Assembly (NCBI RefSeq): GCF_001653235.2 | Contig: NC_035794.1 | Location: 1,426,001 to 1,490,000, forward strand | Length of the DNA stretch: 64,000 nt | Source: Pochonia chlamydosporia 170 | Lineage: Eukaryota > Ascomycota > Sordariomycetes > Hypocreales > Clavicipitaceae | Direction: 5' to 3' | Part shown: piece by piece, positions 12,998 to 25,433 of the stretch | How positions within the stretch are numbered: position 1 is the first letter of the stretch | Layout of the letters: each line of letters starts with the position of its first letter | Position numbers and translations under genes: made by a program | The notes under the pieces: generated by a model | The model's input: the letters and a program-made list of their open reading frames with translations, nothing else | Told to the model about the DNA's origin: nothing | Databases searched by the model: none

Positions 12998-14068
12998 GTT
13001 GGACAGAGCTGTATCAGAAGAAGGATGAGATAATAACTTGAGAGAAATATACTCTAATATGAAAGTAATGTCCTGATAATATTCAGACACTGGTAGGCTG
13101 GGATCCTCGGCATTCTTATACCCAGTCCAAGTAATGTGCAGCATCCGTAGACTATCATCAACCCTGTGTGATTTCATTCGCAACTCCAGCAGCACTGACA
13201 CCAACAATAATACATCGTCATTTCGGCTTCTACCTCTAACACAGCACACTACCATGAACATCACCGGACCCATGCCTTCTCGTTCCAGGCACACGTCGCA
13301 GAATATCGTTCCCAAAGTCGGATAAGACCGCGGTTCGCCACGCAGAGACTTGTATATTCCTTCGAATCCTAATTTATACACTGCGCATTTGTATACTTAC
13401 CTAACTCAGCCATATGCCGCGCGAAGTGGCTAGAAATGACGTGGGGATCGGGATTCCTTCCATGCTGATCGGCAGTATCCGGTGTAATTTGGTATATGCC
13501 GGGGCTCTTAGACTTCCCGCCAGCACAAGAGCCGGCCGATTTCCACACGGCGAGCGGTTGAAGACCCACCCTTATGACCGACTTGGACGGTGTTGTGTTG
13601 TTGGTTCGGTTGCTATATTTGTGTATGACAGAATGGCTGCTGACGGATCGGCAATTGAATCGTTCGTGAACGACAGGAACGAGCCAACAGATTGATGTAC
13701 AGTTTTGCCTAAATTATTTGATTCAACGATGGTAGACTCCATTGAAGAAACTTTGAAAACCGGCCCGTAATCCATCGGCTGTTGGCGATAGTACTTTCAG
13801 GAGGATGGATTGACCTGAAAATAGGAGCGAGGTGATGATGTCACGACGGATTCAAGACAGGGTTTGTCAGTCGAAGAAGGCAAACGCCGATTGTACAACT
13901 CAAAGATGTTACGAATTCGAAGAGGGCAACTGGAGGAGCCTATGGGCAAAGTGTATATAAACAGTACGGAGGTCCTCCAAGAAAAGATCAATTCAAACTA
14001 GTAGCAAAACCTACAATCTCAAACATCTTGCTATCTTGATAACCTCGTTCCCTTCCTAAGTAGCCACC
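12998..14068. other. Divergent promoter region of two secreted-protein genes
   Basis: 1.07 kb between two divergent genes that both encode signal peptides. The sequence just before 14069 is CT-rich and AC-rich and ends in CACCATGC, a good start context. No other gene seen. Confidence 0.5.
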
Positions 14069-14596
14069 ATGCATCTTGCAGCTCTCCTTGGCGCCGCTTC
14101 CATACTCCAGAGTGCCGCTCTGGTAGCCGCAGAGAAGCCCGGTTCTTGGTGCGTACTGATTGTTAATGACCACCTAGGTAGTCATCTGTTTATCTGACCG
14201 TATCCAGGGAGGTATTTGCATTTGACGGCCCTTGCCCGCCAAACATGAAAGACCCAAACACAATGCCAAGCAATAACCTTGTCACTACCGGTCATGACAG
14301 CAAAGAAACTGACATTAACTGTTCCCCTTGGTGGTACATCGATGACACGGATGACAAAGGTAAACTAAGGGACGGCAACACGTTTTACATCAGGGGATTT
14401 GAAGCTTTGGGCAAGCAGATTGAGGTTTACACAAAGACTTGCACCAAAGAGGACTTTGTTTCTAAACAAGTCAAGGATGGATGCTATGTGGTTCCTCAGG
14501 GTGTAAGTATTCCTTTTTCTTTTGACGGTTTGACAGCGTTACTGATTGGCATGGTAGCAAGCTATGCAGTATTTTAGTGTTCGGGACAAGGAGTAA
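14069..14596 (+). CDS. Small secreted protein, unknown family
   Basis: Predicted 137 residues from three exons: 14069-14148, 14208-14502 and 14558-14596. Intron 1 (59 bases) runs GTGCGT to CCAG. Intron 2 starts GTAAGT at 14503; its acceptor is either 14557 or 14569, both in frame, so the tail is uncertain by four residues. The protein begins MHLAALLGAASILQSAALVAA, a typical signal peptide, followed by a mature part of about 115 residues with cysteines in GPCPPN, DINCSPWWYID, TKTCTKEDF and DGCYVVPQG. Acidic residues are common. It matches nothing I know; size, secretion signal and even cysteine number fit a fungal small secreted protein or effector candidate. It faces the secreted gene at 12997 across a shared promoter region. 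Confidence 0.7.
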
Positions 14597-15287
14597 GGGA
14601 GGCTTTGGCGAGAGGTCTCTTCGCAGAGCGGGTTTAGTTTACATATCGATATTGACTTGAATGCTGCACTTATGTTGAACATTTTGTCATTTCCGTAGAT
14701 GGGAACTATCATAAATAAGACAACACACAGCGGAGACAAACTTCCTAACACCTCTATTGTACGAGGGATGAGAACTGCTGCTACAAAGCACAACGTACTA
14801 AAAGTGACTGACTTTTGAACATAATTCTACAATGCTTTACATTTCTCAACCCGAGACTTTTACTCTCCAACGGGAGCCTGTGCGCGGCGTCAAAGTATCC
14901 TTACACAATAATGTGCATCTTGGTTAGAAAGTCCTGGAATTCCGCAACCTGCTTGTGAACGACCCATATTGAGGCAAAAAAGTCTAGATCAGTCATGGAT
15001 ACAAAGTCTTAGAGCTTATAGGAACTTTGCGGAGGTTGCAGCAGAACGGCCCAAGGGTTAGTGCGCTCTCAAAGGTACATGTAGTGTTGAATGGACCGGG
15101 GAGTGTGCCGAAAAGCCGTGAATTGCAGCCAAATCGACGATAGCTTCGTTATTCCCTAACATGGGTGCCTTATTACTAATTTGAAGTCCTGCCTCACCGA
15201 AACATTCTTAAAGCTTAGAGACCATTGCTTCAAAAGCCGTTCTATTCCTCTTCCCATCACCTCTCTCCTACTATCACCGCAAGTCCA
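14597..15287. other. Intergenic, 691 bases
   Basis: 3' flank of the small secreted gene and promoter of the next gene. No coding or repeat signal found. The frame of the next gene is open back to a TTG at 15225 but has no ATG before 15288. Confidence 0.5.
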
Positions 15288-16367
15288 ATGCTGCTACATC
15301 AAAGTGTGACTGGGCTAGCTTTGGCGCTGGCAGTCCCCTACGCCTTTTGCAACAACCAACATGACATGGGTGATAATGAAGCCGAAGCACCAGTATTAGT
15401 TATTGAGCGACGCCAGATCCGGCTGACGACATTACGCGTGTGTCATCCAGGAGAAGATTGCTCCTCTCGAACATCGACGACGCCCGAAACTTCATATCCA
15501 CCGATAACTTCCACAACAGCTTTGTTAACATCGACAAAAACATCCAGCTCCAAAACTCTCGCCATTACAGGTCCGCCACCAGCTACATACGATTACAAGG
15601 GCTACAACTTGGATCTCCAGACAATCTTCACCCAACCGGCAGGTTGCACGACAGGAGGATTGACGCGAGTGCCAGGGCTGGAAGAGAATGTGTTCTTATA
15701 CAATGTCATCAATGTGGTGCCAGAGACGACGATGACACGATGCTTCCCCAGTCAATTCTGGTCCAGTGCCCAGGCTACCATCTCTTTGCCTCCTTTTGAA
15801 CAGTTGATATGCCCACTGGATTGGGAGTCATATCCTCTCGAGTCATCTTACATTATTTGCTGTCCCAGGTACGTGAAGAATACTTGAGCCGGTATAGAAA
15901 GCCCTTTATTTGCACACAACTTGCTAATCCTAGATGCGTTTACTCCTCTCAGCGGGTTCCAACTGCATGCACCTAGGGACAAAACAGCCTTGCAGCCTAG
16001 GAGCAAGGCGATTTGCTGGTCTACTCTCGCCGCGGGTGAGGTATTTGACTTGACCGTCTATAACTCGGCTTCGCTTGTTTCCTCAACACTCGGCACGGCA
16101 CTGGGAGGTGATAAGGGAGCGCTTATCTATGCGACTGCCTTTGATGGCTTTGCCGCAATCATCACTGCTGTTGCGGATGATTCAACCCCTTCCAAAACAG
16201 ATAGGGACAGCGCCACCAGAACAGGGGACAATAAATCTACCAAGGCCTCGGGGGTTAACTCTACAACAGCTGGTGGCGATAAGAAGTCGATGTCGCCGAC
16301 AAGACTGACAGAGTATGTGGAGCTCATTGGCATCGTACAACTGAGTATTCTCTTCATTCTTTGGTAG
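15288..16367 (+). CDS. Ser/Thr-rich surface or secreted glycoprotein
   Basis: Two exons, 15288-15868 and 15953-16367, with an 84-base intron (GTACGT, branch GCTAAT, acceptor CTCAG at 15952); 331 residues. An earlier acceptor at 15933 would stop after 14 codons, so it is disfavoured. Signal peptide of about 22 residues, then a Ser/Thr-rich stretch at about residues 60-105 suited to O-glycosylation. A central domain holds paired cysteines (CTTGG, TRCFPSQFW, EQLICPLDWE, YIICCPSGFQL, KAICWSTL). The ICCPSGF motif recurs in uncharacterised fungal secreted proteins. A second Ser/Thr/Lys-rich stretch precedes the hydrophobic C-terminus YVELIGIVQLSILFILW, which could be a GPI-attachment signal or a single membrane helix. 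Function unknown; a cell-wall or membrane-anchored glycoprotein is my inference. Confidence 0.72.
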
Positions 16368-17473
16368 AAGTAATAACAAAAAGAACATAAAATTACGTCC
16401 CGAACATCATGGCGTTATTTTGCTCTAGATTCAGGTCGTTAGTCGATTATTCGACACTCAGTTATGTTCCAGTTCTCCGGGTGGGATGGGAACATCTACC
16501 GCCCGTCCCTTTGTGCAAAATTCTCCGGGAGCCCATTATCTGCGACTCTGCCAGAACCTGCAAAACTGTGGTTGCTCCATAGTGGCCCCGAGTTACATTC
16601 TGCATGGCGCTCTTGTCATCTTAGCTAGCTTCCTAGAGCAGCTAGTCCAGGTACAATGCGCAGCTTGAAATGTGCCACGGCGATGAAGCTACTGGGAAAA
16701 TCGGCACTAATCTGGACACGCCTGGAACATCATTGCGTAGATTCAGTAAGTCCGGGGCCTGTCCGGGGTTGAGCGCAGAAAGCCTTCAAAATTGTTTCGC
16801 ACAACAGGCATGTTGTTAGACCTAAGTCCACCATAGCAGGGTTTAAATGTTGCGGGTTGCAATTGAAGTTCTAGACTAAGTAACCCGCATTGGCTATAAT
16901 GATTCAATGTTGATGCATAGGGACACAAATGTAGTTTGCGTTGACAATGCCAAATAGGGTAGGAATGTGCGATTCAATGCCCGGAAAGCACAAAGCGACT
17001 GTGTTATATCTTTACAGACTTCCATGAATTAGAAGCAAAGGCTGCCCCTGGTTCTGAATGCCTCCATGACAAAGCATCTTCCTTGTCGAGTCCTTATACA
17101 CTTCAGAATCGCAAACCTGAGGAAGAACGATAAGTGCGCTCTAGGCTCTGGCAATGGAAGATTCAGATCAGCCAACCTTCATTGCTCTGGGGTTGGTGCT
17201 CGTGTTGGTTCTGCTCAGTTACAGATATGCTTCCAACCTCTTCTCGGTCTGTTGGGGCAGTGATCGGCCTTGTTTGTCCAAGCTTCCGTCCCTTCCTGCG
17301 CGACTCCCAATGTCACAATCGTTCCGCCTCGAGACGTCTACCCAATTTCGCTCTTCCACCATGTCGATTGCTCAAGTCCATTTATGGAGTTCATTTATGC
17401 TCTCAGTGCCATACGTGATGATTCGCAACGAACCCCCTCTCACTGGCGACTTGCGTTGCTATGATCTTCGTGT
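16368..17473. other. Convergent intergenic region, 1.1 kb
   Basis: No family recognised. A plus-strand frame from 17154 to 17669 starts with a hydrophobic stretch but overlaps the minus-strand gene ending at 17474 and has poor coding character. Confidence 0.45.
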
Positions 17474-18250
17474 TCACTGTTCAATCTTTGCTCGCGGATG
17501 GATTCCTTCCAACGCAATAAAATACGTGCAAATAGCGTTTGTAATGCTGCATACGGTGACCACGGCGACATGTGAAAGATCAGGATTGTCAATGTGGGAA
17601 GTAAAGTTGAGATCTGTTGCGTCCGTAATGGCAAACTTGTCCTCGCCTGAGAGCCATTGGTATTTGTAGGAACGAAACTCTCGACCTGAACAAACGCCCG
17701 CTGTCGTTTCGAGCTTCGAATTTACGGTCTGTTTGCTATTGTTTTGTAACAAGCAATGAGCTACAATTGAATGGATTCGCTTGACAGCATATTTGGCTAC
17801 TGGCTCCTCAACAATGGTACGGTGTACATCGATGCTCTTTTCATCTACTGGGACAAGGCCTTGTAATTACTATAAACAGCAGGTGTTGATGTGACAAGTC
17901 AACTTTGCTCCTGTCTGGGCCTTTGCACCTCCAACACATTGTCCAGCTCGATTCTTCCTTTAAACTCTTCTTTGAGTTTTGAGGGAATCCATGTATCCGA
18001 TTTGCAAATACCGGAGCCTGTACCAAGGACGCGAATATATTGCCTCCATCGATGCTTGTCTACTTTTGCCTGCGACTGGTGACTTACTCAAGAAAAGATT
18101 TTCAGCGACGTAGAGATCAGCTACGATGGGGTGCTTTACCGCCATAGACTCATAGACGCCTAGGGCATTCCGAAGTCTGATCGTTGACATTGTATGCGCT
18201 GATAAGGGAGGGTCATCAGGCTTTTTTTTGAAGCCGTCCCGTTCAGTCAT
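17474..18250 (-). CDS. Hypothetical protein, weak SET-domain-like C-terminus
   Basis: Reconstructed three-exon gene, 18250-18088, 18017-17904 and 17847-17474, giving 216 residues in one frame. Intron 1 (70 bases) has a strong GTAAGT donor and ACAG acceptor. Intron 2 (56 bases) is less certain because its donor would be GTTGAC; the acceptor is CCCAG. The N-terminal part contains STIRLRNALGVYESMAV and VADLYVAENLF; the middle has KLKEEFKGRIELDN; the last exon holds SYKYQW, ITDATDLNFTSHIDN and YFIALEGIHPRAKIE. The last two resemble the IDAT..N..RFINH and FALRDI..GEE blocks of SET methyltransferase domains, but the catalytic NHSC and closing Tyr are not seen. So it could be a degenerate SET protein or a chance likeness. 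Existence 50-60%, family guess lower. Confidence 0.45.
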
Positions 18251-19485
18251 CGCGAATCAATTTGACGATGCAATAAATTTGTTAGTACTCAGTAGGTCCC
18301 TCGAAATTATGGCGTTGGAGGCGGGTCCTCGCCAATCTTTGAACCAGACTTGACTTGGGTATATTTTTGGAGGCTTGGTTAATAATGTCCCCGGCCTTTT
18401 AACCCCTGTATGTGTTTCGTTTTCTGTTTCCTGTTCCTGTTTATTCAAGACTGAAAGAGCCTTAAAGGGCTAGACCAGACTCGTCAACACCAAACTTCCC
18501 TGGTCGGAGTTGGGCCCGATTCGCGTAGGGTTAAGTCTCTGTTTATTATGTTGGTCAGCGGCGAATCCATCACCTTTGACTTTTTGTCTTTTGCGTTTGA
18601 ACGACATGTTGATTGGTCTGAGAGGAGTCTGCTTGCCCTACCATTCCTTTCTGTTGGTCCAGTCGCCTCGACATTGCGTAACCCTCAATTCAGCGCCTCT
18701 CCCTTTTGGAGAAAATGCCGAAGCTTCCGGTGAGTTCCAACCATGAAAACATTGCTCAGCCACAAGTTGGTGCATTGCTGGACCCGCATCCCATCAATTC
18801 CAATGCCTCGACGTGCAGGTCACTGGCCAAACCGTCCGTCCCAAACTCCGAACAGATCTCGTATTTGGAGACACTAGTTCATCCGCTTTCCATCTACCTA
18901 GGTACGTATCAAGGTACCCGCATCCATCCTGTTTTTCCTAGTGCTGAATCCTTTTCAAGGTACTGGACGATTGCTCTGACGTGGGTCGATTTGCATGTGT
19001 CCTCATGGCACAGCCCACCAGGGATCCCAAGATCCCAACAACCGTTCCAACTATATCGGGATTGCGTCATAAAAAAATCTTGCCAATGCGTGGCTGTCCA
19101 GCATATTTCCTTGCTCTATGTGACCCATTGCGAGAAGAGTACGCCCGCGTCTGTGTGACTTGATTTCGTCCAGCTACTGGGATCGGATTGGCCGGTCTCT
19201 TCCATTATGCACTCCTGCATCCTGCCTGGTCTTGACATTGCATGATGACACTGAGCCCGAGTCACCCGCGTCTCCGAGTGTCTTCTTCTGCCGTGTTTCT
19301 TACGTGGCAAAAGACAGTGCCGCAAGCTATTCTGGGTGACCTTGTTTTCTCCAACCCCTGAGCCGTTTTGGTCAGGGCTGGCCAAAGTTTAAGTTTTCGC
19401 GCTGAGTGAAGAGCATTGACACGCTTGGTTAGTCAATGAGCGTTCCTTTGGATCCGTGACTTGTCCAAGCTCAACCGTCCCCCAC
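18251..19485. other. Upstream region of FKS1 and of the divergent 18250 gene
   Basis: 1.2 kb without a recognisable gene. Short frames overlap on both strands and none shows codon bias or a family motif. It is the expected promoter of FKS1. Confidence 0.45.
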
Positions 19486-19601
19486 TTGACTCACATCCAA
19501 CATATCTCTCTTCTTTCTCACCGTTTCTTCACTCTTTTCTTCTTCGTGCTATACCAACGGGTCTCTCATTCGTTCGAGCCCGTCCTGTGGTCTAGAGCAA
19601 G
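19486..19601 (+). promoter_or_regulatory. Pyrimidine-rich leader/promoter of FKS1
   Basis: A CT-rich tract (clearest at 19506-19550) ends about 50 bases before the FKS1 ATG. Such pyrimidine tracts are common next to transcription starts of strongly expressed genes in filamentous fungi. Transcription start itself is not visible. Confidence 0.5.
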
Positions 19602-22600
19602 ATGTCCAATCATCCATACGGCCATAGTGACTACCAAGGCGATCCTCAGTACAATGCCGGTTCGTATTATCAAGATGATCAGAACTATGACAACACGGGT
19701 TACGCGCACGGCCAAGAGGATGTAGACGGTAGAGCGGGATATTATGACGCATCGTAAGAAATGCCATTGAATCCCATTGGCAGTGAATTTAACACTGACT
19801 GTCAATATAGAGGCTATTACACAGCCGACTCTAGCAATCCGTACCATCAAGATGGTGGCTACTACGATGGTTATGACCAACATCAAGATGCCTACTACTC
19901 TCAACATGGTGGTGGCCATGATTACTACTATGATCAGGGAGGAAGCGAGGCAGATTTTAGGTCGGACAGAGAATCTGAGGCCTTTGACGACTTCAGCCGT
20001 GGCCCTTATGCTTCACCTCGGGCATTTCATGACAGTCGTCAATCGGGCACAACGACTCCCAACTACGACATGTCATACGACCACCAGCTTAACGCCGGTC
20101 GACTTTCTAGAGAACCTTATCCAGCATGGACGGACGAACTGCCAATTCCACTATCCAAGGAAGAAATTGAAGACATCTTTCTCGACCTGACAAACAAGTT
20201 CGGCTTTCAACGTGACAGCATGCGAAATATGTACGACCATCTCATGACACTTCTTGATTCACGCGCCTCCCGTATGACACCGAATCAAGCTGTCCTGTCG
20301 CTCCATGCAGACTATATTGGTGGTGATCACGCCAACTATCGAAAGTGGTATTTCGCCGCCCACTTAGACCTGGACGATGCGGTCGGCTTCGCCAATAGCA
20401 AAATCTTGAGCTCCCGACGCAAAACCAAAAAGAACAAAAAGAAGAAAGGCAGCGTTGAAAACGCACAAGATGACGAATATGAAGACGAAGACAACAGCCT
20501 CGAAGCCGCAGAGTTTCGCTGGAAAACGCGCATGAGCCGCATGTCCCAGCACGACCGTATTCGCCAAATTGCGCTCTACTTGTTATGCTGGGGTGAAGCA
20601 AACCAGGTCCGCTTCATGCCGGAATGTTTGTGTTTCATCTTCAAGTGCGCGGACGACTACTTCAATTCCCCGGCCTGCCAACAAATCGTGGAGCCTGTTG
20701 ATGAACTGGAATTCCTGAATAACGTTATCACGCCTTTGTACCAATATATCCGCGATCAAGGCTACGAGATCCAGAACGGTGTTTATGTTCGTCGGGAGCG
20801 CGATCATAGCCATGTAATCGGATACGATGATTGCAACCAACTATTTTGGTATCCTGATGGCATTCAACGAATTGTTCTGCAGGATAAGACGAAACTAATT
20901 GACTTCCCTGTCGCGGAACGGTACCTGAAGCTAAAGGAGGTTAACTGGAAAAAGTGCTTCTTTAAAACCTATAAGGAATCGCGGTCTTGGTTCCATCTCT
21001 TGGTTAACTTTAACCGCATTTGGATCATTCATTTGACAATGTTTTGGTTCTATACGGCATATAATTCGCCTTCACTTCTTGTTGGTCCATCATATCAGCA
21101 GCAGTTAAACCAGCAGCCTGCATCTTCCAAAATGTTGGCTGCTGTATCGCTCGGTGGTGGAATTGCTTCGTTTATTCAAATCGCCGCAACATTGGCCGAA
21201 TGGAGCTATGTGCCACGTCAATGGTCCGGTGCACAGCATTTAACCAAACGACTGCTGTTTCTGATTTTCATCTTTATTCTTAACGTTGCCCCTGCGGTGA
21301 AGGTGCTCCAATTCCCTACCACAGTAAAAGACGTCGACGTTGATTACATCATCGGTATTGTCAACTTCATCATCGCCATCTTCACTTTTCTTTTTTTCTC
21401 AATCATGCCTTTGGGTGGCCTGTTTGGCAGCTATCTCTCAGGGGGGTCGAGGAGATATATCGCCAGCCAGACTTTTACAGCAAGTTGGCCTAGGCTCAAG
21501 GGGAATGATATGGCCATGTCGGTTGGCTTATGGCTCATCGTTTTCGGCATCAAATTTGGAGAATCATACGTCTTCTTAACCCGGTCGTTTCGGGACGTCA
21601 TTCTATATCTATCCATCTTTCGTCCAAGGTGTTTAGGCGACACGATAGTCGGCACGATTCTCTGTGAAAATCACCCCTACTTCTTGATGGGCTTGATGGC
21701 ACTTACGGACATGATTTTCTTCTTCCTCGATACTTACCTCTGGTATGTGCTTGCGAATACTGCTTTTTCCATCGCAAGGTCATTCTACATCGGCTCTTCT
21801 CTCTTAACGCCATGGCGAAATATCTTTTCTCGCCTCCCCAAACGTATTTACTCCAAGATCCTCGCGACAGCAGATATGGAGATCAAATACCAGCCGAAGA
21901 TTCTCATCTCGCAAGTGTGGAATGCCGTCATCATTTCCATGTACCGTGAGCACCTGCTATCTATCGACCACGTACAGAAACTGCTCTATCATCAAGTTCC
22001 CTCTGAGCAGGAAGGCAAGAGGACCCTTCGGGCGCCAACCTTTTTTGCCTCCCAGGAAGATCATTCATTCAAAACAGAGTTCTTCCCTACGCACAGCGAG
22101 GCAGAAAGGCGGATATCATTTTTTGCACAGTCATTGTCCATGCCCATTCCAGAGCCAGTTCCTGTCGATAACATGCCGGTGTTTACTGTCATGATTCCAC
22201 ACTATAGTGAGAAGATCTTGCTTTCGCTTCGAGAAATCATCCGCGAAGATGAACCATATTCACGCGTTACGCTTCTAGAATATCTCAAACAGCTCCATCC
22301 GCATGAGTGGGACTGCTTTGTTAAAGATACCAAGATTCTCGCGGACGAAGCAACTCCTGGCCGCGAGGACAACGAAGCCGAAGCGGTCCGTAACAAGATC
22401 GATGATTTGCCATTCTACTGCATTGGATTTAAGTCGTCTGCCCCCGAATACACGCTTCGGACGCGTATATGGGCTTCTCTCCGCTCCCAGACCTTGTACC
22501 GCACTGTATCGGGTTTCATGAACTACAGCCGCGCAATCAAGCTGCTGTACCGCGTTGAGAGCCCCGAGGTTGTCCAGATGCTGCAAGGAAGTCCAAATGT

Positions 22601-25433
22601 ATTAGAGCGAGAGTTGGAACGCATGGCGCGCCGCAAGTTCAAGATTATCGTGTCAATGCAACGGTATTCCAAGTTCAAGAAGGACGAAATAGAAAACGCT
22701 GAATTCTTACTCCGGGCATATCCAGACATCCAGATTGCTTACTTGGATGAGGAACCACCAGAGACAGAAGGCGAGGAGCCACGGATCTATTCTGCCCTTG
22801 TTGACGGCCATTCGGAGATCATGGAGAATGGGATGCGACGTCCAAAATTCCGGATCCAACTTTCCGGTAACCCCATTCTAGGTGACGGCAAATCCGATAA
22901 CCAGAATCATTCTCTAATATTCTACCGAGGCGAATACATCCAACTCATCGACGCAAATCAGGATAACTATCTTGAAGAATGTCTCAAGATTCGAAGTGTG
23001 CTTGCAGAATTCGAGGAACTCAAGATGAGTACTGCTTCGCCTTACACACCCGGTGTCGACCATGAAGATAAGCATCGCGCACCTGTCGCTATCCTGGGAG
23101 CTAGAGAGTATATCTTTTCAGAGAACATCGGCATCCTTGGCGACGTCGCAGCAGGCAAGGAGCAGACATTCGGCACGTTATTTGCTCGTACTCTGGCACA
23201 AATTGGTGGCAAGCTTCACTACGGTCACCCTGACTTCCTTAATGGCATTTTCATGACGACCCGCGGTGGTGTGTCAAAGGCTCAAAAGGGACTCCATTTG
23301 AACGAGGATATTTTCGCAGGCATGAACGCCGTCATTCGAGGTGGCCGTATCAAGCATTGCGAGTATTTTCAATGTGGCAAGGGGCGAGACTTGGGCTTTG
23401 GATCAATCCTCAACTTTACGACTAAGATCGGTACTGGTATGGGCGAGCAGATGCTTTCGCGGGAATACTACTATCTTGGCACCCAGTTGCCCCTAGATAG
23501 GTTCCTGTCGTTCTATTATGCCCACCCCGGCTTTCACATTAACAACATGTTCATCATGTTGTCTGTACAGCTATTTATGCTCTGCTTGGTCAACTTTGGT
23601 GCGTTTCGGTACGAAACCGTTGCTTGCGAGTATAACTCCAAGAAACCCCAAACGGACCCGTTATACCCAACCGGTTGTGCGAACACCGATGCCATCATGG
23701 ACTGGGTGTCCCGCTGCATTCTGTCCATCTTCGTTGTCTTCTTCCTGGCTTTTATACCACTTGTGATGCAGGAGCTCACAGAACGCGGATTCTGGCGTGC
23801 TTTCACCCGCTTTGTCAAGCAGCTAGGATCACTATCACTCTTCTTTGAAGTCTTCGTGACCCAAATCTACGCCAATTCCATCCAACAGGATCTGTCATTT
23901 GGCGGCGCGCGATACATTGGAACTGGTCGTGGCTTTGCTACAGCCCGCATTCCCTTTGGAGTGTTGTATTCTCGATTTGCAGCACCTTCCTTGTACTTTG
24001 GTGCCCGACTGCTAATAATGTTACTTTTTGCTACCGTGACTATTTGGCAGGCGGCCTTGGTTTACTTCTGGGTTACTCTGCTTGCGCTCACCATCTCGCC
24101 CTTCTTATTCAACCCGCATCAGTTCGCTTGGGATGATTTCTTCATCGACTACCGCGATTTTCTGCGCTGGCTATCTCGGGGCAACTCTAGACACCATGGC
24201 CAGTCCTGGATTGCATTCTGTCGGCTATCACGAACTAAAATTACCGGATACAAACGCAAAGCCCTCGGCGAGGCTTCGGCCAAAATGTCAGCCGACGTTC
24301 CTCGCGCCGCTATCACAAACATCTTTTTTACGGAAATCCTCAGTCCACTCTTCCAGGTTGCGTGGACTCTCATACCGTATCTGTTTATAAATGCACAGAC
24401 TGGCGTGGAGAGCTACAACAACACCAAGCAAGGGGACAGCAAGTACCGGATCGCGACATCGTCCCTCATCCGGGTCCTAGCGATTGCCTTGGCGCCCATT
24501 GCCATAAACGCCGGAATCCTCGCCGTGATGTTCGGCATGGCCTGTTGCATGGGTCCCCTTTTGAGTATGTGCTGCAAAAAGTTTGGCAGCGTCCTGGCTG
24601 CTATAGCACATGCTTTGGCAGTGATTTTCATGCTTGTCGCTGTTGAAGGCATGTACTTCCTAGAGGGGTGTGACTTCGCGAGGACCCTGGCTGGTATTAT
24701 TGCTGTGATCGCGCTGCAGCGGTTCGTCTTTAAGCTAATTGTTTCGGTTGCTCTGACGCGAGAAATGAAGACGGATCAGTCAAACGTGGCGTTCTGGACC
24801 GGAAAGTGGTATTCTATGGGCTGGCACTCACTCTCACAGCCAGGAAGAGAATTTCTATGCAAGATCACTGAACTGAGCATGTTTGCTGCGGACTTTATCC
24901 TCGGCCATTGGCTCATGTTCATAATGGTACCGATTATTGCTATTCCCAAGGTCGATAAGCTTCATTCCATGATGCTGTTCTGGTTGAAGCCAAGGTACGT
25001 AACCCGAAGTGCTAGATTGCCTTCATGAGCCCTTTTTGTATATCTACATCCTGCTAACAATCTGTCTAGTCAGCAAATCCGAGCACCAATCTACACGATG
25101 AAGCAGTCCCGGCTGAGGCGCAGACGGGTTATCCGTTATGCAATCCTTTACTTTGTGCTTCTAGTCGTTTTCGTAGGACTGCTCGTCGGGCCTGTTGCCG
25201 TGCGCAAGGCCCTCGGGGACGATAAGTTTAAACAGTTCTGGGGCAACCTGGCGATTGGCCATAAGGCTGACAATCCGACGAGCGGCGGGATGATCTTGAT
25301 GCAGCCGAACTTCCTGAGCAACCAGAACACGAATGCAAGCACGGTGACGGGCACTGCGGCAGATGGGTATACTTTCCCGTCTGGCTATGGTCCGTCGTCG
25401 TCTACTGGTGCGAAGGCAGATTCTACATCTTAG
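19602..25433 (+). CDS. FKS1: 1,3-beta-glucan synthase catalytic subunit
   Basis: Plasma-membrane synthase (GT48) that polymerises UDP-glucose into the main cell-wall glucan, activated by Rho1 GTPase; target of echinocandins. Three exons: 19602-19753, 19811-24994 and 25070-25433, introns of 57 and 75 bases (GTAAGA...ATAG; GTACGT with GCTAAC branch ...CTAG); 1,899 residues, normal for the family. The N-terminal 110 residues are Tyr/Gly/Asp-rich. FKS1 domain 1 includes [21 protein letters not shown] first membrane block, the large cytosolic glucan-synthase domain ([76 protein letters not shown]) and a second membrane block follow. Hot-spot 1 reads FLTRSFRDV at residues 639-647 and hot-spot 2 DWVSRCIL from residue 1348; both differ from the usual sequences. 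The last exon ends in a long Gly/Ser/Thr-rich cytosolic tail. Confidence 0.97.

Noticed and set aside
12320..13033. 237-codon plus-strand frame
   Set aside because: Antisense to the secreted-protein gene, which has a signal peptide and two good introns; the plus frame has no family content.
17154..17669. 171-codon plus-strand frame with a hydrophobic start
   Set aside because: It overlaps the minus-strand exon 17847-17474 and its sequence looks random after the first 30 codons.
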